DNA of 60,735 nt. It comes from Bondarzewia mesenterica (lineage: Eukaryota; Basidiomycota; Agaricomycetes; Russulales; Bondarzewiaceae). Below, piece by piece: positions 33,501 to 43,949 of the stretch. The notes beneath the pieces were generated by a model. The model searched no databases. It was not told the DNA's origin and was given only the letters and a program-made list of their open reading frames with translations. The stretch covers positions 1-60,735 of the forward strand of contig SGPL01000156.1 in NCBI GenBank assembly GCA_004802705.1, read 5' to 3'. Positions within the stretch are counted from its first letter, which is position 1. The number at the start of each line of letters is the position of its first letter. The translations under genes were made by a program, and so were the position numbers.

Positions 33501-35934
33501 CCCGACACGGCGACGGCGGGCCCTGGCTGATGCATTGTTTGGAAAGACGGAAGTGGAGGACGCTTCAACATCACCCGAATTATCGCAGAACGTAGAATCC
33601 AATCCTGCTCCTGCGAGTCAGAAGATGCAGCATGACGCCATTGCCTCACTAGGGCCGCTCCAGCCTGAGATCATAGCACCTGTCCGTGAGGCGGCACCCA
33701 CGCAGTCGCCTTCGCCTTCGCCGGCTGGGAAGCCGGCTCAGGCTGTTTCGCGACTCCCGGCCGGTTCCCTCCCATTCGCCGACCAATTCGAGCTGGCGAA
33801 GGAAGTGCAGAGGAGAGCCGATGCGGCCATGGCTCAGCTGAAAAAGATGCCTTCAAACTCGAAACTGAACGAGAGCGCCTCGGCACACCACCGCAAGCGC
33901 ATCAGTCCAAATCAGATATCGAGCCCACGTCTGGTGTCAGCATCGACGAGCGTCGATACCATCCCTCTGCGCTCGCCGTCATCTGCGTCGGGTCAGGTGC
34001 ACCACACATCGAAGTTCGGCCAGCGGATCAAAAAGCTGAAGGGTACCCTGCGGTCGAAGCCTGCGCATCTTGGCGGAGATGAAGTCAGACCTCTCCCCAT
34101 AGATCTATTATCACCCTCGTCAGCGCAAACCGCTCAATTCAATGCGGGGTCTTTGGCTCATCCAGGCGCGCTTGCTGCCGTGAGCGCCACAGAGTTGGGT
34201 AGATTCAAAGTGCCTGTTCCCAGCCCTCCTGCTTCCGCTGGGCCTGGCTTGAAGGGCTTCATGGCTCGTTTCCGCAAGGCGCGCGTCGCGGAGGTGTCTT
34301 CAGATTTCGATCATCGGAAAACACCGCCTAACTCGGCAACACTGGCAATGCACACCGTCCAGCAACCTCTAGGCATCCAAGATCAGGTTCGCTCTGCACC
34401 TCCCAACAGCGTTGGTTTCCATGCCTTCAGTCCGATAAATCCTTCAGGTCTATCATCGCAGCAACAGTCGGCGCCTTCGGCCGCGCGATCGCCCACGCCT
34501 GCAGGTGATGCTGCAGTAATTGACAGCAACGCCGTAAGACCGTCATCAGATCAAGCTGCGTTGAAGCAGCTGTTCGATGCAGCCTCGAATCTCGGTCTCG
34601 ACCAGGGTGCTCTTAATGATTTTCTGGTTCGGTCGGGATCGGTATCATCAAAGTCGCCAGCAGCCAAGTTATCGAAGCACGCGTCCGCAGCGACCAGCCA
34701 TAGAAGTGGCTGGATAGACTCGTCTCTTCTGGAGCGGGCTCGTTCTCCTACTATTTCAGAGGGGCGGCCCAGCATTGAGCAGTCGACCTCGCGACGAACC
34801 CCCGAGCCGGTCACCAGAAAACTCTCTGTCCGTAAACAGACTGCTCGCCTGGACGAGTCCGCGGATCGGTTGGCCTCCAGCACGGTCATCAGACGTACGC
34901 TGATTTTTCCCTCGGAGAGTCGGCAGTCCACAGTCGATCTCAATGTCTTGATGCGCAAAAACTCTGCCGCACGTCGTCGCCGATCGGCAAGCGGTGTGTC
35001 CGTTTTTTCTAATCGTTCTGTTCACGAACGTGCTCCGACACCCCCTCCACCGAAATCTCCCACTACCCAACGTTTCTCGACCGATTCATCGCCCCCTGTA
35101 CCGCAGCTTCCTGCCTCGTTGCTGTCGCGAAGTGATCACAGGATGGCTATGCCCCAGTCAGCTCCCCTCCCGTTGGAGAAGTCCAATTCAGCGTACGATT
35201 CTTTGTGAGTTTGGTCGTTGAGAATGTTCTCATCGAAGCCTTATATCTATCATGCACTACTAGGTATGAGATGTATGTGGGTGAGGGCAAGCCTACGGTC
35301 GCCGTAACAGGGGAACATGCGCAGGATAATGTGAATCAGGATCCACACATTGATGCGTTGCCCTCTGTTGAGCCTGGGAGGGCCGTAGAAGTCCTCGAGA
35401 TGGCTAATGGAGAAACGATATGGTTCGTCATAACTCCACGAGCCCAATAATTAAACATCCTTATCGACGGCATTGTGAACAGGTCGATTGTCAACGGGTT
35501 ACGAGATGATGATGCTGAGTCATTCTATGCAAACAGGGCAAGCTTTGTCTCCGAATACTCCTTCAGAGAGCCTAGTTCCGAGGGTGTCCAGCTGTTTTTC
35601 AAGGAGCATGGGAGAAAAACGTCCAAGGATAGCAATTCTTCATTATTGTCCCGAAGGAAAACGGCGCAAGGTCCTAAGCGCCCTGAGACCAAAGTGAGTG
35701 CAGTTTTTGCGCCACGTTTGAGTTATTTCTCACTGGCATCCTCAGGTCTTCTTCAGCTCATCCGCCCAAATCGGCCGCCTCATTGACAACCTCTCACAAG
35801 GGCTGGAGGCAGGGTCGTTTAACATCGTGCCTGCGGAGCCTACCGTGGCATCCTCCATGCACTCCGAGTCAGATGGACAATGGACTGTGGAAGAACGACT
35901 CGATCAGATGCTCGGTTCTATGGGGACGTCATGA
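30590..35934 (+). CDS. Large Ser/Pro-rich, mostly disordered basidiomycete protein of unknown function
   Basis: Eight exons (30590-30603, 30701-30850, 30910-31642, 31695-33230, 33286-35204, 35264-35422, 35483-35693, 35746-35934) sum exactly to 1636 aa. I do not recognise a characterised family. The N-terminus is basic (MHRFRKWSDTRRSQ), followed by FRTSLILPDLSRRFTLL and a Ser-rich region with many SP/TP sites (RSPTP, SPTSAT), suggesting phospho-regulation. Islands of order are LSEEEEEMILETLGRLRAKS, ALEEVIREIEEEAEAD, and IIQHYAGLSKADFVAIQDRL followed by VFAAKAKA. FADQFELAKEVQRRADAA and the basic block HTSKFGQRIKKLKGTLRSKP also stand out. The most conserved-looking part is the end: ANGETIWSIVNGLRDDDAES and QIGRLIDNLSQGLEAGSFNI. 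A scaffold or cortical role is possible but unproven. The first exon is only 14 nt. Confidence 0.8.
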
Positions 35935-36147
35935 CGTTTCCTCTTATACTCTTATTGGTGCTTTCTTTGCTCCACATCCTTCTATCGTATTTGCCCGGTT
36001 TTTTTTTTCGAATTTCTGTCTGGTCGTTCTGCTTTGTATAATTTTTGCTTTCACATCGTATGTTTTCACCCATAGGGATTTAGCATTGTGTATGCGCTAC
36101 TCACTACAAGTAGGCACTCGAAAGTCCGTTCGTTAAATACCAGAATC

Positions 36148-36894
36148 CTAATCAATATGCAGCTCCAACCATAAGTTGACGACCAGCGCCAAGACCGCGT
36201 TGAAAAATAGCTCCTCATGGGTGAATGTGTACTGCAACATGCCGAACGCCAGACCAACGGGTGACATCTCTCGCATCCGGTCGAAGGTGGCAAGTGAGTT
36301 GCTGAGCCGAGCCTCAGTGCCGTCCTGCACGACCATGTACAACTAAGAATAATGTCAGTTACGGCGTTGGACACAAACGAGGGGTGTGATCTACAAACCG
36401 TGTATGCACCCCGGCCCCTCTTGTACCACGCAAACTGATGCGGAAACCCGTCGAAACCCACAGAATCGAAGATCCGCAGGCTGGTTATTCGTGACATATT
36501 ACGATCCTCACTCGTCAGCATGCCAGAAAAAAGCAGAACACGCGAGAAACCATTACTTGACGTTGTCCGTCGTGAAGCGGACGAGCTCCGTCATGTGCAT
36601 AGTCCGCCCGCGGATTGTGGCAGTACCGAGGTGCGTACCAGCGATCCAGTCAAACGTCGCAGCGGGAGTGGTGTTGTCAACTCCTTGATAAATCTATGTG
36701 CCAAGGAAGGATGAGACGAGCGGGGGACGGTAATGTCTTGCCGTTCTCACCGTCGTCCGTGTCTCAAGTGCGACTTGGGGAGTATGTAAATCAAACCAGA
36801 CAAGCGGATTGGGGTCAGTCGCCATGATATTGCAGTGTCGAGGGCTCCTTTCGTCGCCGATAAAGTAGGCGATGTAGGGTGGAATATAAGACAT
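36148..36894 (-). CDS. DUF6593-like protein
   Basis: Four or so exons from MSYIPPYIAYFIGDE (ATG at 36894) to LVVNLWLELHID (stop 36148-36150). The order of blocks resembles the basidiomycete-expanded DUF6593 family: a short strand-rich start, VALETRTTIYQGVD, FDWIAGTHLGTATIRGRTMH, then FPHQFAWYKRGRGAY, LYMVVQDGTEARLSNSLATF, and a terminal hydrophobic strand. DUF6593 proteins are thought to have a tubby/scramblase-like barrel; no function is known. The assignment rests on pattern only and the inner splice sites are not all certain. Confidence 0.5.
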
Positions 36895-37461
36895 CGCTGC
36901 TAGGGTTGGTGCGAGGGAGGGGGAAAACTATCGATGAACGTTGAGGGAGACGGGGTTTTAAGATGCGCAACCTCTCCAGAACCAAAGTTCTTCTCGGAAT
37001 AATCAGCTGGAGCCTGTTTGCCCACAGTAAAAATTCTCGTCTATTGATATATGGACCCACAAACTTGCATGACTTTGGCTCCAGGAAGGGAATTCTGTAG
37101 CGTAAAAGAAAACTTACAGGACCAGAATTGAATAACAGAATGGAATGGAGTCGAATAGAGTCGAATATTCCCTCGGCAGGTTGCGTGAGGAGACGATCGA
37201 AGAAACGCTAAAGAAATGGTCAGTGCCGCTGTGTGGTTGAGCTGATAAGGAATTTCCCGGGCAGTCTCGTACCCTTCGCTACCCTTCGGGATTCTACGTT
37301 CAAGTGCACCGCCAGGACGGTGGAACTCAGGAACGTGGAACAGTTGTAGCTTGCGTTCTTACGAAGCACCAACGACAAAAAGTCGATAAACTCTGGGCAA
37401 GACAGCATTGCAGTGGACACCTACGGTAGCAGTACAAAAAAAAAGACACGAAAAAAAGTCC
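36895..37461. other. Intergenic
   Basis: About 570 bp between two minus-strand genes; no coding sequence recognised. Confidence 0.5.
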
Positions 37462-38909
37462 TCAGGATGAGTTGACCTTCCAAAGAGGGCGCTTGCGTAA
37501 TTTCCGAGTGACGTGCACCGCACTACCGCCCGGACTCCCGCCACCAAAGGCAAGGACAACTGTCTCCTCCGCACCTGCGCCACGCGCGATTCCTCGGTTT
37601 CTTAACTTAATGACGTCCTTTGCGAATTGAAATCGCGCTCGGTCGGAACCTGCGGTCCGACATCAGCTCAATATCTTGCATGAAAATTTTGGAGGCTTAA
37701 CCGATTTGGAACGTAGGGGACTCTATTGCCACCTTGAACAGATCAAAGGGCACTCGCGCGAACGTTTGTAAAAGTGTTTCACGTCCGTTTGGCGGGGGTG
37801 CCGCCGACGCCTCAGGGGCTGGAGGGGCCTGACGGTGAATTTCTAGCGCGGATGGGAGGGTGACGACAAGGAAGTGAAACACATCGTTTCGAAGCCGTTG
37901 TGCATACAGTCCAAACACGGAAGAGGAGGGCAATTCGGGAGTCGCTCCACTATCCGTTGACGGAATAGTGTCGATGAAATCAAGCCATTCATTGATTGTG
38001 TCCAGCCTGATGGACTGTTGGCAAGCTTCATACGCGTGCCCACAAAGGTCGTCCATACCGCCAAGTAGACACCCAGCAGCAAGGACCCCCCGTGCATTTT
38101 CTGGGCGGATCAGGTTGAGAGAAATAGAAGAATAGAGGAAGCCAAGGGCTAAGGAGTGAGAGAGATTAGCTATTCCATTTAAAGACAATGGTATAATTTG
38201 CTCCGATACCTATCGCAAAACCCTATCAAAGATCGGCCGGCAGAAGAACAGTCAAATTGCGATGAGGGGCAAAGTGAGAAGACCTACCTCGTGGGTGACT
38301 TCTGGCTCATGTTCGAGATGAACATAAATCACACGTTGACCTCCTGTCTGTGGTGACGTCGACATCAAATGTACGAGGTAGGGTGAGCGAGAAAGGATGA
38401 TCGCGTGGAGGCGATAGATATTTTGTTGAACGTGCTGTAGACAAATTTCAATGTACATGTGGCGACAGATACGGGGTTGTGGCTTACGAGGATAGTATCG
38501 GCGTAATTCTGCACAACCTCACCCGTGGTCAGCCTCGTTGCATACGGGCCCACCGAGATGTACACTCACACCAGTCTGAAACCCCGAATGGTACAAATGG
38601 CTGACTATCTCCTCGTTATGCAGGACATACGGCGATCTGAGAAGAGGTCGAGCGAACCCACAAAAGTGATCAGCCATTGTCTACTTGTCTACCTCACTAA
38701 AGAGAATGTCTTCAAAAAAGAAAAGCATTCCACAGGGTGCGCAAAGAAAAACCCATCGTTCTCAGAAAAACGTACTGAGAAAAGCCGTTCACAGATGCAA
38801 GAGAAGGCGAAACATTGCTCTCCGTGTACTGGTGCTCCGGGACAATATCGTACATTGTTCCATTGCTAGGTCCGGGATGGCCATTTGATGGTTGTGATAC
38901 CGTTGTCAT
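37462..38909 (-). CDS. BTB/POZ-domain protein
   Basis: Likely substrate adaptor or scaffold; BTB domains dimerise and often bind Cul3. The start is taken as MTTVSQPSNGHPGPSNG (ATG at 38909), a disordered lead. Then come SPYVLHNEEIVSHLYHSGFQ, and the BTB fold YADTIL, IYRLHAIILSRSPYLVHLM, RVIYVHLEHEPEVTHE, FLYSSISLNLIRPENARGVL. A BACK-like region follows (LLGGMDDLCGHAYEACQQSI, DTINEWLDFIDTIP). The C-terminus contains VPFDLFKVAIESPTFQIG, ARFQFAKDVIKLRNRG, and LRKRPLWKVNSS before the stop at 37462-37464. Introns are short GT-AG. Exon limits at the N-terminus are approximate. Confidence 0.75.
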
Positions 38910-39354
38910 GAGTAGAAAAGAGAGTAAGAACGATACGAGAAAAGAGCGGTGGTTGGCGCTACTGGACACAACCAACAAGTCCCGCGAGCTACTACATTCA
39001 CTAAACAGGAAAGCCGCGTGGTAACGCGTATGTCACGAAGCGTGACAGCATCGGCAACTTAAACTCGGAAATCTTGCTTAACTTCGCCTTTGTCAACGGG
39101 CGATTATTTTGCTGATACAAAGGTCGTTGATTAGAGGTCGCCTGAATTCCGGACACAAAGCCTTACACGCAGGGGTGAAGGACCGGTGAGATCCCTGGTC
39201 AACTTGCGGAACTGCAGGGATCAATTCAAGCGCCTTCGGACAAATTCCAAGGAACTTTGGAGGTTTGATTTGACCCGGACTCTGGTTGGTTGTTGCGACA
39301 TAAACGTAATTCCCGACGAGACTCCTTTGCATCTGCGGAATTACAATCATAAGA
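38910..39354. other. Intergenic between BTB and NTAQ1 genes
   Basis: About 445 bp; 3' side of NTAQ1 and promoter of the BTB gene, both minus strand. No further feature recognised. Confidence 0.5.
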
Positions 39355-40383
39355 TCAGTCCGTAGAACACCATTTTCCGAATGTAACCAGATCCATAACA
39401 ACCCCATATCCTCCAGCGGAACCCGTGGACATTTGAACAAAACTTGTCATGAGGTTGTGGCGAATGCCTTTCTCCTTCGCTTTCGCACCACAAAGCGGTG
39501 GGTATGGCGGGGGAGAGGCGACATAACGCAATTCTGTCTGCCCCAGTTTTGATTCGACGTTATTGTCATTACCACTGTGAGCGATCTACCAGTCATCGCG
39601 ACTTAATCAGTCATGCCATCGAAACTCGCAACCCAGGCAATAGCATGTAGTGTTACCAACCATATGGGACCTATCCGAAGCAAACCAATCGAGAAAATCA
39701 AAGGCGGGAACGATTCTGAATAAACTGGCGCCCAAGGGAGTGAGCGGTGGCCGCTTCCACAAGGACAACATATGGATGGAGACGACATTTTCGTACCTGT
39801 GATAATTTTCTGGCAATACAGCACTTGGATCAAAAGTTTGAGAGACATACTCTAAATGATGACAAGTTGGAATACGAGATGTAAATCAAAAACGGCACAG
39901 GGATGTTTGCATGCAGGAGAGGAGCGCACCATTCCAAGAACAAGGCATGGATAAAGTGGAGTCAAAGTCATATATCCATGTTTTTTCTAAAAATACAGCT
40001 TTCCCATCATTTTGATCGATATTATCTGCAGTCCGCATGCCAGATGGTACGGATGGGACAAGAGATTGTCTGGGACGCATTATCAAGACAACATGATAGT
40101 CCCAGACGGTCATCGAACCCCAATCGATCGCTGATTTCTGCATACACAGGGCAACCTACCATCGTCAACATGGTAAACAGAAATGCGCGAATCTATCCCT
40201 AACCCAGCAGACGCTGACCGTTTTGGTTGGATTCGAGATAAACACAACGAAAATTTCCCAAGCATCCCGCACTAGCTGTCGACAATTAAACTGTTCTGCG
40301 AGAATATATATATTCTCCTCGCAATAACACCTGGTGTATGAGGAGTCGCTTGGTAGCGAAGGTGGCAGACAAAGTTCGACCAT
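39355..40383 (-). CDS. Protein N-terminal glutamine amidohydrolase (NTAQ1, WDYHV family)
   Basis: Converts N-terminal Gln of proteins to Glu, feeding the Arg/N-degron pathway. Start MVELCLPPSLPSDSS (ATG 40383). The Cys of the triad is in RCYCEENIYILAEQF, followed by WEIFVVFISNPTKT. The His is in the family signature WDYHVVLIM. The Asp is in WIYDFDSTLSMPCSW. Downstream blocks match human NTAQ1 in order: EYVSQTFDPSAVLPENYH, FRIVPAFDFLDWFASDRSHM, then RYVASPPPYPPL, a basic loop, MTSFVQMSTGSAGGYGVVMD, with stop at 39355-39357. The exon joint before WIYDF is one base out of phase, next to a run of six A, so either the splice choice or the base count there is wrong. Baker's yeast uses the unrelated NTA1 for this step. 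Confidence 0.85.
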
Positions 40384-40588
40384 AGAGGAAAGTGAACAAG
40401 ATATTTTCAAACTCCGCGTAACCTAACTCAGCAGTCCATTACTATTATGAGACATATCACCAACATTATCGGACGACTTGGCAGATGAATTGACCCCCCA
40501 CACCCTCGGACACACTATCTTACACGGCGTTCCCGAAACATGATGCTGAGATCCAGTCGCTTGCTAGAACACTGCTATAAACGCAATG

Positions 40589-41053
40589 TCAGGAAGAAGA
40601 GCGCACACGCAAAGAAGACGATGTATACGCACTAATAGGAGAATTATATGGGTATATGAAAACGGAGCTCCGACGTGCGCCGTCCCCACTCCATCTCACT
40701 TCCGACTCCACGTTTGCGACATCTTTTTGGACAAAAATGTCCTCCAAATCTGGCGTTGAACGCCGCTCAGGCGTGAACGTCACGAAAATGCCCTGCTCAA
40801 CACGGTTGCTTGCAGAGGACGGGTGTGGCGGCGCTGGCGATGGGTATTGAGGCTGTGGTGCAGCCAGATGGATAGGAGTCTGTGTGGAGGGCAGGGATGA
40901 GGGAGACAGGTGAACGCGATGTGCAACAGCTCGCGACGAAGGTATGTGCCGAGGGTACTGGGATGGGGATGGAGGGATGGGGATAGTCGCTTTTTTGACA
41001 TTAGTGAAAGGGTGCTCTGCAAACGGGTTGAAAGAGGATAGAGATTGAGACAT
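40589..41053 (-). CDS. Short disordered protein of unknown function
   Basis: Single open frame of 154 aa from the ATG at 41053 (MSQSLSSFNPFAEHPF). Contains an NPF tripeptide, which in endocytic proteins binds EH domains, a run of Ser/Pro/His-rich sequence, and an ordered-looking segment (GIFVTFTPERRSTPDLEDIF). It has no recognised domain. The tail YTSSSLRVRSSS is polar. It lies just upstream of NTAQ1 on the same strand, with about 200 bases between. It could be a real lineage-specific gene or a chance frame. Confidence 0.45.
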   Translation of the reverse strand: MSQSLSSFNPFAEHPFTNVKKATIPIPPSPSQYPRHIPSSRAVAHRVHLSPSSLPSTQTPIHLAAPQPQYPSPAPPHPSSASNRVEQGIFVTFTPERRSTPDLEDIFVQKDVANVESEVRWSGDGARRSSVFIYPYNSPISAYTSSSLRVRSSS

Positions 41054-43949
41054 TGTACTAGAGGTATAGAGGGCTGATGCTTCAGACAATGGAGTGGTGC
41101 TGGCAAAGATCGTGCACCTCGCAAGTCATTTATAGGATTCATCAAAATCCTCGGATGGATAAATTCCGGGTGTCGAATATTGGCGAGACACGGGCGTTGA
41201 AAAGGCGTGTCTATCACATGTCTTCCCCAGCCTTCCCCCCACCCGAAAACGCGGGGTAAAGGAGCTGATTCAACATTCATTTCGGCGACTCGAAGCTGTC
41301 AATAGGCGTCTATGCAATTGAGATACCCCTGTGTTCACAACTCAGGAGGAGCTGGAGAGATCATATGCTCTCGCGGCGTTCTATGTCCTGCATGTATCAG
41401 AGCAGCTGGCTCCAGGTTATACCCCTGAGGCCTGCCTGTGACTCGGGACAGAGCTTCTTCGTAGTTCCGCGTTATGTAAGGTCAAATTTCGGAGCACAGT
41501 AACTTACGATCGGCTCGGGCAAGCGCCGACTGGCGTTAGCAGTAACCCAAAGTGCTGCATGTTGCAGCATGTAGTAAGCTCTCTGTTGTAAGTTACAGGG
41601 CTGCTGTAACGTGTACGTGTTCTACGGTTTGGGCAGTTACAGCATCCATACTTGTACTCGCACCTGCTTGTTTTCTGCAATCTGCTTAGGTAAAGTTTTC
41701 GGAACTCCGAGCACAAGTGACACGGCTCTTCGGCACTTGCCCAGCGGGCCGCCATCTGCCGCCATGTTGCCTGCATGGCCTTGAACATTACATGATACAT
41801 TGATAACAGGGTTTGAAGCGCTTGAAGCTCCAGGTCTTGCTCAAGATTCGGAACGAGACGGAATGATCAATGAATATCCAACAAGCGCGGCTTGCCAGTA
41901 TATGTTCGCAGGCTTCAAAATGTATGATGGTCGTCCGCGTACGGAATATCTGTCCAAGGGTTTCACAAGATAAGACGTGATTGAGGAAGCATAAAACTCA
42001 AAGTTCATACACGACAAATTGCAGATACGCGTTGATCCTAACAGCAACGGGAGCTCCCAAACCTGCGGTCGACGTTCCGAGTTGGACGAGGCTGTGGGTG
42101 ATGATACTGTGATGATCTCATACGAGAATTGGGTGCGAACATGTCGACATAGAGAGTGATTTCGGAGGAACTATACCTTTCGAAGAAACCCTAGACCACA
42201 TCGTTGCGCACGATGAGGTATGACGCAATGTAAAGAAGAAAAAATACCAAGGAGCCATGATGAACTGAGATAGATAGGACTCAGAAGGCACTTCTTACTT
42301 ACCTGCCACCGAAGAATGGCCGCGATGAGGTGAGGAGGGATGTATAGATCACACAGAGCAGGTCGCATCATGATTACAGGGGACATTTCTGATTGTGTGC
42401 GGTAACCATAGGCATGGTCGAAGAGAACTGCGCTTTGTGCCACTCTGCTGTCAGTCAATCATCGGGTTCCTCACCATTTCTCTTCTGAGTCAGCCTTGCA
42501 ATAGTCAAACTCCTTGCCATGCTAAAAGCAGCTCATCAGACCGGACGCAGCCTGACTCCATCGTGGAGGAACCATACGTGAGATTGAGCCATTTTTATGA
42601 CCTATGCCCCATAAATAAAAAGAACGTCCGGGGAGGCGACAACACCGTTAGATGATCTCAGCTGCAGCCAGCAAGGCATTCCCGACAAACTTGCAAGCGA
42701 ACCAGTTGATACCCATGGGCCTTCTCGGCGAAGTTCTTCCCTAAATAGATGTGTTCTTCACGAAACAGCTCTTGGTCAACAGTACTTAATCCGCTGAAGC
42801 TCTTGAGTGGCCGCTAAATTAAGCTGTCCAATGTGCGACAGCGAAAAAATACGTACAGCCCGTCCGATAGCGCCATATATGCATGGAGAAATATATAAGT
42901 CGATAATCCGTACATTGGGTAGTTGCGGCAGGGTGCGGCCCTACAGCATTTGGCAAGCTTGGAAGGCGATGATCTGGTGCCCTTAATCCCAGGCTATCCC
43001 ATAGCATCGATACGGCGCATGTACCCTTTCGTAGACAAAGGCCACAGGGCAGGTGGGGAGTTCCCTCAAAAAGGAAGCGAATTAACATGATCGTGGAGAA
43101 CATGAATTTACCTGCATGCCAGTGTCTTTACTCAGCCGACATGATCCAATGCAAGAGTAGTATCCGGCTTGGCCTGAGGAATAGGGACTCTTGAACAAGC
43201 TTGCGCTCATTAATGGCTCGGAGGCCATGTCTCTCTCGGTACACTGTACAAGTACATTGTCAGATCGGCCGCGGAAAATACGGCGTGTTCAGAGCTGTGA
43301 AATGCGAGACAGTATATCGATAGTCAACTTTGGTCTTACTTTAAATGTTGAGAAAGACCCTCTTACAAGAATCGAGTAGCTCCGATTGGGAGCTGGTCGA
43401 GCGAGACTAGCAACAGAAAAAAAACGAGCTCCATGAGGATACTGTTCGTGATATGGCGGTTAAATTGAGCAAGTCATGTCTACTGGTAATAAGTCGTGAG
43501 TCCGGTTCAAGGGTGCCAGTAAATATGAGATACTGCGGGTGGAACTACCGTGGAAGAGCATGCAGGTCCTGGTTGTCATTGCAGGACAGTGCAACTTGCA
43601 TGGCGCGTTCAGCTTGGAAATCTGCTTACATAACAAGTGTAGTCGGAGTCACGACTCCGGATCATAGTCATTGCAGTATCGTAGTCTATCGTAGTAGATC
43701 GTAGTCTCCCAGCGGTGGATTGTAGACACTCCCCGTGTCTGACCAGTATCGCAGAGTAAGTAATATCACTGCACAAACCACTTCTGTGTGTAGTTTTTAG
43801 GTATCCTGCCACTGCGTGAATCAAAAGGCGCCTTCAATCCACTTATCTTTCGATCTACGCTGTTGCTCATGCTTCCAACTGAATCAAACATTTGACAAGA
43901 TTTGTGCTCCTATTGCAGATCCTAATTGCTCGGTACAACAATTGTCTAG
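41054..43949. other. Gene-poor interval
   Basis: About 2.9 kb without a supported gene. Minus-strand open frames at 41504-42047 and 42171-43103 are short, lack recognisable motifs and do not join into one product that I can identify. Near 43640-43720 there is a small inverted repeat (CGGAGTC / GACTCCG) and short TCGTAGT repeats. This may be a decayed gene or transposon remnant. Confidence 0.4.

Noticed and set aside
43645..43664. Small inverted repeat CGGAGTC/GACTCCG
   Set aside because: Arms of seven bases with a two-base loop are expected by chance in 60 kb and nothing else marks the site.
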